Positions 24,298 to 32,072 of a stretch of DNA of 64,000 bases are shown here, piece after piece. Origin of the DNA: Chloroflexales bacterium ZM16-3 (GTDB taxonomy: Bacteria > Chloroflexota > Chloroflexia > Chloroflexales > Chloroflexaceae). Position 1 is the first letter of the stretch; the number at the start of each line of letters is the position of its first letter. A program made the position numbers and the translations under genes. The notes beneath the pieces were generated by a model, which saw nothing but the letters and a program-made list of their open reading frames with translations, was not told the DNA's origin and did no database searches. The DNA lies in the NCBI GenBank assembly GCA_004138175.2, contig RYFE02000018.1:1-64000 (forward strand). The letters are read 5' to 3'.

Positions 24298-25365
24298 ATG
24301 TTCACCAACGGCGTAAGACTCTTCCTGCTCGTCACCACGGTCGCCGTCCTGGCCGCCTGCGGCGGGGCCCCCGCCGCCGCGCCCACCAGCGCCCCCGCCG
24401 CTCCGACCGCCGCCGCTGAGGCGCCCACCGCCGAGGCGCCTGCCGCCGCCGGTGCCAACTACGTGCTGGTGCCCAAGAACCTCGGCAACCCCTATTTCGA
24501 CACCGCCAACAATGGTGCCCAGGAGGCCGCGAAGGAGCTGGGCGTGACCGTGACCTACCAGGGCCCCGCCACCGCCGATGCCACCCAGCAGATCCAGCTG
24601 CTCAACTCGCTGATCGCCCAGAAGGTCAACGGCCTGGCCATCTCGGCCGATGACGCCGATGCCCTGGTGCCGGTGGGCAAAGAGGCGATCGACAGCGGCA
24701 TCCCCGTCGTCACCTGGGACTCGGCGATCGCCCCCGGCGGCCGCCAGGTTCACATCAACCAGGCTGTCTCGGCCGACATCGCCGCCGTCCAGATCCAGAT
24801 GGCCTCCGACCTCGCCGGTGGCGAGGGCCAGATCGCCATCCTCAGCGCCACCTCCACCGCGCCGAACCAGAACGAGTGGATCGATCTGATGAAGACGGAG
24901 CTGGCGAAGCCCGAGTACGCCAAGCTTGAGCTGGTGGACACGGTCTATGGCGACGACGACGACACCAAGAGCTACTCCGAGGCCCAGGGCCTGTTCAAGA
25001 AGTACCCCGATCTGAAGGTGATCATCGCCCCCACCACCGTCGGCATCGCCGCCTCGGCCCGCGCCGTGCAGGACGGCAACCTGATCGGTAAGGTGTTCGT
25101 CACCGGCCTGGGCACCCCCAACCAGATGCGTGAGTATGTCAAGAGCGGGGCTGCCCCGCAGTTCGCCCTCTGGAACCCGGGCGACCTGGGCTACCTGGCG
25201 ATCTACACCCTTGACGCCATCCACACGGGGAAGATCAAGGGCAACCCCGGCGATACGTTCACCGCTGGCAAGCTCGGCGACTACACCATCGACCCTGACG
25301 GCGTGGTGCTGCTCGGCAAGCCGACGATCTTTAACAAGGACAACATCGACAGCTTCGACTTCTAG
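24298..25365 (+). CDS. rhaS: Rhamnose ABC transporter substrate-binding lipoprotein
   Basis: A lipoprotein signal (MFTNGVRLFLLVTTVAVLAAC, lipobox LAAC) and an Ala/Pro/Thr linker precede a periplasmic-binding-protein type 1 domain: YVLVPKNLGNPYFDTANNGAQEAAKELG, LIAQKVNGLAISADDADALVP and VITWD-like GIPVVTWDSAIAPGGRQVHINQ. This is the autoinducer-2/rhamnose (RhaS) group of the RbsB superfamily. It captures the sugar and delivers it to RhaPQ-RhaT. GTAAGGAGACACTCGT precedes ATG 24298. Substrate inferred from the operon. Confidence 0.9.
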   Translation: MFTNGVRLFLLVTTVAVLAACGGAPAAAPTSAPAAPTAAAEAPTAEAPAAAGANYVLVPKNLGNPYFDTANNGAQEAAKELGVTVTYQGPATADATQQIQLLNSLIAQKVNGLAISADDADALVPVGKEAIDSGIPVVTWDSAIAPGGRQVHINQAVSADIAAVQIQMASDLAGGEGQIAILSATSTAPNQNEWIDLMKTELAKPEYAKLELVDTVYGDDDDTKSYSEAQGLFKKYPDLKVIIAPTTVGIAASARAVQDGNLIGKVFVTGLGTPNQMREYVKSGAAPQFALWNPGDLGYLAIYTLDAIHTGKIKGNPGDTFTAGKLGDYTIDPDGVVLLGKPTIFNKDNIDSFDF

Positions 25366-25372
25366 GCCGTTC

Positions 25373-25615
25373 AGGAGTCGGGAGTCGGGAGTCGGGAGTC
25401 GGGGCGGGGCCAAGGGCTACATCAGCTTACACCCAAACCTTCCCCATCGGGGAGGAGCCGGACTCCCGCCCCCAACGGGGAAGGTTTGGTGGAGAGGGGA
25501 TTGCGGGATGCGGGATCTTTTCAGACAGTTTCTGAGGTAGCCCATTTCCCGACTCCCGACTCCCAACTCCTGACTCCCAACTCCCGACTCCCGACTCCCG
25601 ACTCCCGACTCCCAG
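25373..25615. repeat. Inverted pair of GGGAGTC heptamer repeats flanking a hairpin region
   Basis: Four copies of GGGAGTC (25373-25402) face about nine copies of the complement GACTCCC (25547-25615) across roughly 145 bp between rhaS and rhaM. The segment between holds a CTTCCCC..GGGGAAGG hairpin. Pairing of the arms would form a long stem just before the rhaM ribosome-binding site. Confidence 0.85.
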
Positions 25616-25624
25616 GAGAACACG

Positions 25625-25942
25625 ATGAAACGCGCCGCCTTCACCCTGCAGGTGCGCCCGGACAGGCTGGAGGAGTACAAGTCCCACCACCGCGCCGTCT
25701 GGCCGGAGATGCTGGCGGCCCTGCGTGAGACGGGCTGGGGTAACTACTCGCTCTTCCTGCGCGACGACGGCCTGCTCTTCGGCTATGTTGAGACGCCGGA
25801 TGGCCTCTCGGGCGCCCAGGCCGGCATGGCCCTCCGCGAGGTGAACACCCGCTGGCAGGAGTTTATGGCCCCCTACTTTGTGCAGGGCGTCCGCCCCGAC
25901 GAGATGTTCTTTGAGCTGGAAGAGGTCTTCCACCTTGACTAA
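25625..25942 (+). CDS. rhaM: L-rhamnose mutarotase
   Basis: 105 residues, the family length, with KRAAFTLQVRPDRLEEYKSHHRAVWPEML, GWGNYSLFLRDDGLLFGYVE and the C-terminal FELEEVFHLD all matching RhaM/RhaU (YiiL) proteins. The active-site His of the HHRAVWPE segment is present. It interconverts alpha- and beta-L-rhamnose so that the isomerase receives its preferred anomer. AGGAGAACACG precedes the ATG. Confidence 0.95.
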   Translation: MKRAAFTLQVRPDRLEEYKSHHRAVWPEMLAALRETGWGNYSLFLRDDGLLFGYVETPDGLSGAQAGMALREVNTRWQEFMAPYFVQGVRPDEMFFELEEVFHLD

Positions 25943-25961
25943 GGCATTTGCCGAAAAGATT

Positions 25962-26006
25962 ATTATGTAACGATGTTGCGGCGAAGCCGCAACATCGTTA
26001 CATAAT
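25962..26006. repeat. 45-bp perfect palindrome with GCGAAGC apex
   Basis: 21-bp arms (starting ATTATGTAACGATGTTGC) pair perfectly around GAA; the apex reads GCGAAGC. It is followed by a T run, so it could attenuate transcription between rhaM and rhaA. Confidence 0.9.
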
Positions 26007-26040
26007 GACTTTTTTGAGTATGGATTGAGGAGATACGCCC

Positions 26041-27318
26041 ATGCAATCGCCCTCCGACCGCGCCGTGCGGGCCGCCTACGAGCTGGCCCAGGAGCGCTAC
26101 GCCGCCCTCGGCGTAGACACCGAGGCCGCGCTGGCCCGGCTCGCCCAGGTCGCCATCAGCCTGCACTGCTGGCAGGGCGATGATGTGGGCGGCTTCGAGA
26201 GCGACGGCGGCGAGCTGTCCGGCGGGATCGCCGCCACCGGCAACTACCCCGGCAAGGCCCGCACGGCCGACGAGCTGCGCGCCGACCTGGATGTCGCCTA
26301 CCGGCTCATCCCCGGCAACCACCGCCTGAACCTGCACGCGATCTACGCCGAGACCGGCGGCACTAAGGTCGAGCGTAACCAGCTTGGCCCCGAGCACTTC
26401 GCCGCCTGGGTGGACTGGGCCAAGGCCAACGGCCACGGCCTCGACTTTAACCCCACCTGCTTCTCGCACCCGCTGTCCGCCGACGGCTTCACCTTGGCCC
26501 ACCAGGACCCCGCCGTGCGCCAGTTCTGGGTCGAGCACTGTGTGGCCTCGCGCAAGATCGGCGCGCACTTTGGCCGCGAGCTGGGCAGCCCCTGCGTGAC
26601 CAACATCTGGATCCCCGATGGCTACAAGGACACGCCCGCCGACCGGCTGGCCCCCCGCCAGCGCCTGCGCGACTCGCTCGACGCGGTGCTGGCCGAGAAG
26701 ATCGACCCGCAGCATAACCGCGACGCCGTGGAGGCCAAGCTCTTCGGCCTGGGCGTCGAGAGCTACACCGTCGGCTCGCACGAGTTCTACATGGGCTACG
26801 CCGTCAGCCGCCCCGGCACCCTGCTCTGCCTCGACGCCGGCCACTTTCACCCCACCGAGGTCATCTCCGACAAGATCTCGGCGGCGCTGCTGTTTGTGGA
26901 CGAGCTGCTGCTACATGTTAGCCGGGGCGTGCGCTGGGATAGCGACCATGTGGTGACGCTGACCGATGAGCTGCAGGCGATTTTTCAGGAGATCGTGCGC
27001 GGCGACTTCCTGGGCCGCGTTCACGTTGGGCTGGACTTCTTTGACGCCAGTATCAACCGGGTGGCCGCCTGGACGATCGGCACGCGCAATGCTCTGCGCG
27101 CCCTGCTCATGGCCCTGCTGGAGCCCGCCGCAATGCTGCGCGAGCTGGAGACCGCTGGTGACTATACCGCCCGCCTGGCCCTGCTTGAGGAGCTGAAGGG
27201 CATGCCCTTCGGCATGGTCTGGGACGCCTACTGTATGCGCCAGGGCGCGCCGGTGGGCATGGCCTTCCTGGAAGAGATCCGCAGCTACGAGCGCAGCACG
27301 CTGGCAGCGCGAGTCTGA
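26041..27318 (+). CDS. rhaA: L-rhamnose isomerase
   Basis: 425 residues, close to E. coli RhaA. Hallmarks are [17 protein letters not shown] near the start, [12 protein letters not shown], the metal-binding regions [20 protein letters not shown] and VRWDSDHVV, and [29 protein letters not shown]. It converts L-rhamnose to L-rhamnulose. The ATG at 26041 follows GAGGAGATACGCCC. It lies between the mutarotase and the bifunctional aldolase, as expected for the pathway order. Confidence 0.96.
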   Translation: MQSPSDRAVRAAYELAQERYAALGVDTEAALARLAQVAISLHCWQGDDVGGFESDGGELSGGIAATGNYPGKARTADELRADLDVAYRLIPGNHRLNLHAIYAETGGTKVERNQLGPEHFAAWVDWAKANGHGLDFNPTCFSHPLSADGFTLAHQDPAVRQFWVEHCVASRKIGAHFGRELGSPCVTNIWIPDGYKDTPADRLAPRQRLRDSLDAVLAEKIDPQHNRDAVEAKLFGLGVESYTVGSHEFYMGYAVSRPGTLLCLDAGHFHPTEVISDKISAALLFVDELLLHVSRGVRWDSDHVVTLTDELQAIFQEIVRGDFLGRVHVGLDFFDASINRVAAWTIGTRNALRALLMALLEPAAMLRELETAGDYTARLALLEELKGMPFGMVWDAYCMRQGAPVGMAFLEEIRSYERSTLAARV

Positions 27319-27341
27319 TTGGGGCTGTGCCCCAAACCTGC

Positions 27342-27386
27342 TTTTTGTTGCGGTTTGGCGGCGAAGCCGCCAAACCGCAACAAAAA
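27342..27386. repeat. 45-bp perfect palindrome with GCGAAGC apex plus small hairpin
   Basis: 21-bp arms (starting TTTTTGTTGCGGTTTGGC) pair around GAA. GGGGCTGTGCCCC at 27321-27333 precedes it. The same order (small GGGGC hairpin, then long palindrome) recurs at 40219 and 53790. Confidence 0.9.
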
Positions 27387-27407
27387 AATACTATGAGGTA
27401 AACCTCA

Positions 27408-29600
27408 ATGGCTCTTGACCAAACCACTTTCCAGCACGTCACCTACGGCTGGGACGACACCTACGCCGCCGGGCTCGACCCGGTGGCCCGCCTGGTCTAC
27501 CGCTCGAACCTGCTCGGCGCCGACCAGCGCATCACTAACACCGGCGGCGGAAACACCTCGGCGAAGATCATCCAGGCCGACCCGCTGACTGGCGCGGAGG
27601 TGGATGTGCTCTGGGTGAAGGGCTCCGGCGGCGATCTGCGCACCTCCAAGCGTGAGAACTTCTCTTCGCTGTACATGGACAAGCTGCGCGGGCTCCAGCA
27701 GATCTGGTACAAGACCGAGCCGCGCGGCCCGAAGACCGCCATCGAGGATGCGATGGTCGGGATGTACCCGCACTGCACCTTCAACCTCAACCCACGGCCC
27801 TCCTCGATCGACACCTCGCTGCACGGCTTTGTTCCCTGCCGCCATGTGGATCATATGCACCCCAACGCGGTGATCGCCGTGGCGGCGGCGGCCGACTCTG
27901 AGCGGCTCACGCAGGAGATCTATGGCGACGAGGTGATCTGGACGCCCTGGCAGCGCCCCGGCTTCGACCTGGGCCTGATCCTGGAGTCGATCTGCCGGGA
28001 GCATCCCCAAGCCAAGGGCGTGATCCTCGGCGGCCACGGCTTGATCAACTGGGCCGATGATGATAAGGCATGCTACGACCTGACCCTCGACCTGATCGAG
28101 CGGGCCGCCCGCTATATCGAGGCCCGCGACAAGGGCGAGCTGACCTTCGGCGGCCAGCAGTACGCCACGCTGGACGAGCCGCAGCGCCACGCCGTCTTCG
28201 CCAAGATCCTGCCCTGGCTGCGCGGCCAGGTCAGCCATCAGCGCCGCTTCGTCGGCACCGTGCAGGACGACGATGCGACCCTGGAGTTTGTGAACAGCCG
28301 CGACGCCGCGCGCCTGGCTGAGCTGGGCACCTCCTGCCCCGACCACTTCCTGCGCACCAAGATCAAGCCGCTCTATGTGGACTGGAACCCCCAGGCCGAC
28401 GATGTGGCCGCACTCAAGGCCAAGCTCGCCGCCGGGCTGACCCAGTACCGCCAGGACTACGCGGCCTACTACAAGCAGCATAAGCACCCCAACTCGCCCG
28501 CCATGCGCGACCCTAACCCGACGGTGATCCTCATCCCTGGGCTGGGCATGGTCGCTTTCGGCAAGGACAAGAGCGAGTCGCGGGTGACGGCCGAGTTTTA
28601 CACGAGCGCGATCGCGGTGATGCGCGGGGCCGAGATGATCGACACCTACACAGCCCTGCCCATGCAAGAGGCATTCGACATTGAGTACTGGCTGCTTGAG
28701 GAGGCCAAGCTCCAGCGCATGCCTCCCGAGCAGGAGTTGGCCCGCCAGATCATCGCGGTGGTGGGCGCGGGCAGCGGTATTGGCCGCGAGCTAGCGCTGC
28801 GGCTTGTTCGCGAGGGCGCCCACGTTATCTGCGTGGATAAGGACGGCGCGGCGGCCGAGGCCACCGCAAAGGCGATCACCGACAAACACGGGCTGGGGAT
28901 CGGCGTGGCCGGCAGCGGCATCTCGCGCTGCGGCCCGGCGCTCGGCCTGGCCGCCGACATGACCGACCGGGCCAGCGTGCGGGCCATGCTCGACCAGGTG
29001 GCCCTGGCCTACGGCGGTCTGGATGCGGTGGCCGTCACGGCGGGGATCTTCGTGGCCGCCGACACCGCCGGGCGCATCCCCGACGAGAAGTGGGCGCAGA
29101 CCTTTGCGATCAATGTGACCGGGCTCTACTTGGTGGCCGATGAGGCCGCGAAGCTCTGGAAGTCGCAGGGCCTGTCGGCCAACCTGGTGCTGACCACCTC
29201 GGTCAACGCGGTGGTGCCGAAGAAGGGCTCGCTGGCCTATGACACCAGCAAGGCGGCGGCCAACCACCTGGTGCGCGAGCTGGCCGTCGAGCTGGCCCCG
29301 CTGGTGCGGGTGAACGGCGTGGCCCCGGCCACCGTGGTGCAGGGCAGCGGCATGTTCCCCCGCGAGCGGGTGATCGGCTCGCTGGCCAAGTACGCCATCG
29401 CCTACAGAGAGGACGAGCCGACCGAGGCGCTCACCGCGAAGCTGGCCCAGTTCTACGCCGACCGCACCCTGCTCAAGCGGCCGATCACCCCCGCCGACCA
29501 GGCCGAGGCGATCTTCCTGCTGCTCAGTAATCGGCTGCGCCAGACCACCGGCCAGATCATCAGCGTGGACGGTGGTCTGCACGAGGCGTTTCTGCGCTGA
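27408..29600 (+). CDS. rhaEW: Bifunctional rhamnulose-1-phosphate aldolase / L-lactaldehyde dehydrogenase
   Basis: A fusion of 730 residues. The N-terminal half (about 1-430) is a class II aldolase domain with NTGGGNTSAKI, the metal-binding DHMHPNAVIAVAA and GVILGGHGLINWADD. The C-terminal half (about 440-730) is an SDR with VVGAGSGIGRELALRL, AGIFVAADTAGRIP, TTSVNAVVP and the catalytic YDTSKAAANHL. Published work on rhamnose pathways describes this fusion as cleaving rhamnulose-1-phosphate to DHAP and L-lactaldehyde and oxidising the latter to lactate. Here both active sites look intact. A stand-alone second aldolase follows. Confidence 0.93.
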   Translation: MALDQTTFQHVTYGWDDTYAAGLDPVARLVYRSNLLGADQRITNTGGGNTSAKIIQADPLTGAEVDVLWVKGSGGDLRTSKRENFSSLYMDKLRGLQQIWYKTEPRGPKTAIEDAMVGMYPHCTFNLNPRPSSIDTSLHGFVPCRHVDHMHPNAVIAVAAAADSERLTQEIYGDEVIWTPWQRPGFDLGLILESICREHPQAKGVILGGHGLINWADDDKACYDLTLDLIERAARYIEARDKGELTFGGQQYATLDEPQRHAVFAKILPWLRGQVSHQRRFVGTVQDDDATLEFVNSRDAARLAELGTSCPDHFLRTKIKPLYVDWNPQADDVAALKAKLAAGLTQYRQDYAAYYKQHKHPNSPAMRDPNPTVILIPGLGMVAFGKDKSESRVTAEFYTSAIAVMRGAEMIDTYTALPMQEAFDIEYWLLEEAKLQRMPPEQELARQIIAVVGAGSGIGRELALRLVREGAHVICVDKDGAAAEATAKAITDKHGLGIGVAGSGISRCGPALGLAADMTDRASVRAMLDQVALAYGGLDAVAVTAGIFVAADTAGRIPDEKWAQTFAINVTGLYLVADEAAKLWKSQGLSANLVLTTSVNAVVPKKGSLAYDTSKAAANHLVRELAVELAPLVRVNGVAPATVVQGSGMFPRERVIGSLAKYAIAYREDEPTEALTAKLAQFYADRTLLKRPITPADQAEAIFLLLSNRLRQTTGQIISVDGGLHEAFLR

Positions 29601-29621
29601 GCCGTGATGAAAACCGGATCG

Positions 29622-29646
29622 TAGGGGCGGCTCGCGAGCCGCCCCT
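29622..29646. repeat. TAGGGGCGGCTCGCGAGCCGCCCCT palindrome
   Basis: A copy of the CTCGCGAG-centred palindrome lies between the two aldolase genes. Related copies are at 8230-8292 and 30506-30531. Confidence 0.85.
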
Positions 29647-29670
29647 CCACAGGCCACAAGGATTATTTTT

Positions 29671-30495
29671 ATGCCCCTGGATCAACCCTACCCCGACCTG
29701 GACGAGTTTCTGTCTGCAATCGGTGAGGCTGGCTTGCGCCTGGCCCACATCAATGCCAGCGAGGGCGGGGCCGGCAATATCTCGATGTTTATCGGCTGGC
29801 CGCTGGAGGTGCGCCGTCGCTTCCCGCTGGCCGAGCCATTCATCCTGCCCACGCCCGCCCCGGCCCTGGCCGGCGGCCTGATCATCGTCACTGGCTCCGG
29901 CCGCCGCCTGCGCGACATCCACGCCCGCCCCGAGGCCAACCTCGGCGTGGTGGCTATCGCCGATGACGGGCAGACCGCCACGCTCTACAGCGCGCCCAGT
30001 CGGCTATTCCAGCGCGTCACCAGCGAGTTCAACTCGCACCTGGCCGTCCACCAGGATGAGGTGTCCCGCACAGGCACTAACTTCCAGGCGCTCATCCACG
30101 CCCAGCCGCCGCACCTGGTTTACCTCAGCCACATCCCGGCCTACCGCGACCAGGCATACTTCAACCGCCAGATCATGCGCTGGGAGCCAGAGACGATCGT
30201 CAACCTGCCGAAGGGCGTGGGTGTGCTGCCCTACTGCCTGCCCGGCTCGCCAGCGATGATGGATGCCAACGTGTCTGGCCTGCGCGCCCATAACGTCGTC
30301 CTCTGGGGCAAGCACGGCGTGATGGCCCGCTCAGACCTCTCTGTCACCCGCGCTGCCGACCGGATCGAGTATGCTGAGACGGCGGCGAGCTACGAGTATA
30401 TGAACCTGGTCAACCACGGCCAGGGTGAGGGTCTGACTCAGGACGAGCTGCGGGAGATCGTGCGGGCATTCAACGTGGACACGACGCTGTTGTAG
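29671..30495 (+). CDS. rhaD: Stand-alone rhamnulose-1-phosphate aldolase-like protein (class II)
   Basis: 274 residues, the length of E. coli RhaD, and co-linear with it: EGGAGNISMFIGWPLE, LIIVTGSGRRLRDIHARPEANLGVV, TSEFNSHLAVHQ (catalytic Glu119), then LIHAQPPHLVYLSH, PKGVGVLPYCLPGS and LWGKHGVMARSDL (His215). One expected zinc ligand differs: the HxH of E. coli RhaD (HCH) reads His143-Ala-Gln145. Other catalytic residues are kept, so it may still be an aldolase with altered metal binding. It duplicates the activity of the fused enzyme upstream. Moderate certainty on activity, high on family. Confidence 0.85.
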   Translation: MPLDQPYPDLDEFLSAIGEAGLRLAHINASEGGAGNISMFIGWPLEVRRRFPLAEPFILPTPAPALAGGLIIVTGSGRRLRDIHARPEANLGVVAIADDGQTATLYSAPSRLFQRVTSEFNSHLAVHQDEVSRTGTNFQALIHAQPPHLVYLSHIPAYRDQAYFNRQIMRWEPETIVNLPKGVGVLPYCLPGSPAMMDANVSGLRAHNVVLWGKHGVMARSDLSVTRAADRIEYAETAASYEYMNLVNHGQGEGLTQDELREIVRAFNVDTTLL

Positions 30496-30505
30496 GGGCG
30501 CAGCG

Positions 30506-30531
30506 TAGGGGCGGCTCGCGAGCCGCCCCTA
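30506..30531. repeat. TAGGGGCGGCTCGCGAGCCGCCCCTA palindrome (26 bp, perfect)
   Basis: A perfect 26-bp palindrome lies between rhaD and rhaB, a third copy of the CTCGCGAG family. Confidence 0.88.
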
Positions 30532-30548
30532 CGCCGATGGAGATGTCT

Positions 30549-32039
30549 ATGGCAGGCACAACAAACTTTCTCGCCGTCGATATTGGCGCGTCCAGTGGCC
30601 GGGTGATGCTCGGGCGCTGGGACGGCCAGCGCTTTAGCCTGGAGGAGCTGCGCCGCTTCTGGAACGGGCCGGTCGAGCAGGGCGAGCACATCCACTGGGA
30701 TGCGGCGCGCCTGCTGGCCGAGATCAAGGCTGGCCTGGCCGACTACGCCGCCCGCGACGGGTCGCCTCTGGCTGGTATCGGCATCGATACCTGGGCGGTT
30801 GACTACGGCCTGCTCGACGCCGGTGGCAGGCTGCTTTGCAATCCTTACCACTACCGTGACCGGCGCACCCAGGGCGTGCCTGCCCAGGTTGACGTAATCA
30901 TCTCGCCCGAGCGGCTGTACGCGATCACCGGCATCCAGCGCCTGCCCTTCAACACGATCTACCAGCTCTTCAGCGCGAAGGGTGACTCGCAGCTGGCCGC
31001 CGCCGAGACGCTGCTGCTCATGCCTGACCTGCTGGGCTACTGGCTCACTGGCCGGCGCGTGGCCGAGTACACCAACGCCAGCACGACGCAGCTGCTGGAT
31101 GCGCGCACGCGGGGTTGGTCCTTCGAGCTGACCGACGCCCTCGGCCTGCCGGCGCAGATCCTGCCGCCGCTGGTCGAGCCGGGCACCGTGTTGGGCAACC
31201 TCTTGCCCGAGCTGCGCGATGCGGCGGGCCTGCGCCACGACGTGCCCGTGATCGCTACGGCCACCCACGACACGGCCAGTGCGGTGGTCGCCGTTCCTGG
31301 GCTCGACGAGGGCAGCGCCTACATCAGCAGCGGCACCTGGAGCCTGGTGGGCGTGGAGCTGCCCGCACCTATCCTCAGCGCCGAGGCGCGCGCGCTCAGC
31401 GTGACCAACGAGGGCGGGGTGGGCGGGACGATCCGCTTCCTGAAGAATGTTGGCGGGCTATGGCTGCTCCAGGAGTGCCAGCGCCAGTGGGAGCGCGCGG
31501 GCCAGGTCTACAGCTGGCCCGCGCTGCTGGCCCTGGCCGAGCAGGCCACCCCGCTGCGCGCCCTGGTTGATCCCGACGCGCCCGAGTTTCTGGCCCCCGC
31601 CGACATGCCCGCCGCAATCCACACCTACTGCCGCGAGACGCGGCAGCCCGCGCCGGATGATATCGGCGGACTGGTGCGCTGCTGTCTAGAGAGCCTGGCC
31701 TTGAAGTATCGCTGGGTGGTCGAGGCACTGGAGCAGCTGACCGGTCGGACGATCACAACGATCCGCGTGGTGGGCGGCGGCAGCCAGAATGCGCTGCTCT
31801 GCCAGCTCACCGCCGATGCATGTGGGCGGCCAGTGGTGGCCGGGCCGGCCGAGGCCACCGCCATGGGCAACATCCTGGTGCAGGCCGTGGCCACTGGGCA
31901 CCTTGCCGACATCGCCGCCGGTCGGCGGGCAGTGGCCGAGTCCTTCCCGCAGACGACCTACCTGCCCCAGGATTCGGGCGACTGGGACGCCGCCGCCGTG
32001 GGGTTCAGCGCCCTGGTGGCGGCCTCCGCGCGGGTGTAG
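30549..32039 (+). CDS. rhaB: Rhamnulokinase
   Basis: A FGGY-family kinase of 496 residues starting at ATG 30549 (MAGTTNF), with GGAG 6 bases ahead; an in-frame ATG at 30537 is less likely. Signatures: FLAVDIGASSGRVMLGRWDG, GIDTWAVDYGLLDAGG (catalytic Asp), HDTASAVVAVPG, YISSGTWSLVGVE, and the C-terminal RVVGGGSQNALLCQLTADACGRPVVAGPAEATAMGN. It phosphorylates L-rhamnulose at O1. Last gene of the rhamnose operon; a palindrome ends it. Confidence 0.95.
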   Translation: MAGTTNFLAVDIGASSGRVMLGRWDGQRFSLEELRRFWNGPVEQGEHIHWDAARLLAEIKAGLADYAARDGSPLAGIGIDTWAVDYGLLDAGGRLLCNPYHYRDRRTQGVPAQVDVIISPERLYAITGIQRLPFNTIYQLFSAKGDSQLAAAETLLLMPDLLGYWLTGRRVAEYTNASTTQLLDARTRGWSFELTDALGLPAQILPPLVEPGTVLGNLLPELRDAAGLRHDVPVIATATHDTASAVVAVPGLDEGSAYISSGTWSLVGVELPAPILSAEARALSVTNEGGVGGTIRFLKNVGGLWLLQECQRQWERAGQVYSWPALLALAEQATPLRALVDPDAPEFLAPADMPAAIHTYCRETRQPAPDDIGGLVRCCLESLALKYRWVVEALEQLTGRTITTIRVVGGGSQNALLCQLTADACGRPVVAGPAEATAMGNILVQAVATGHLADIAAGRRAVAESFPQTTYLPQDSGDWDAAAVGFSALVAASARV

Positions 32040-32046
32040 GGGCGCG

Positions 32047-32072
32047 TAGGGACGCAGCGCGCTGCGTCCCTA
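32047..32072. repeat. TAGGGACGCAGCGCGCTGCG.. palindrome (26 bp) between convergent genes
   Basis: A perfect palindrome centred on GCGCGC, with the outer TAGGG/CCCTA shared with the CTCGCGAG family. The stop codon of the minus-strand regulator lies at its edge (32070). A second copy is at 51030-51061. Confidence 0.85.
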
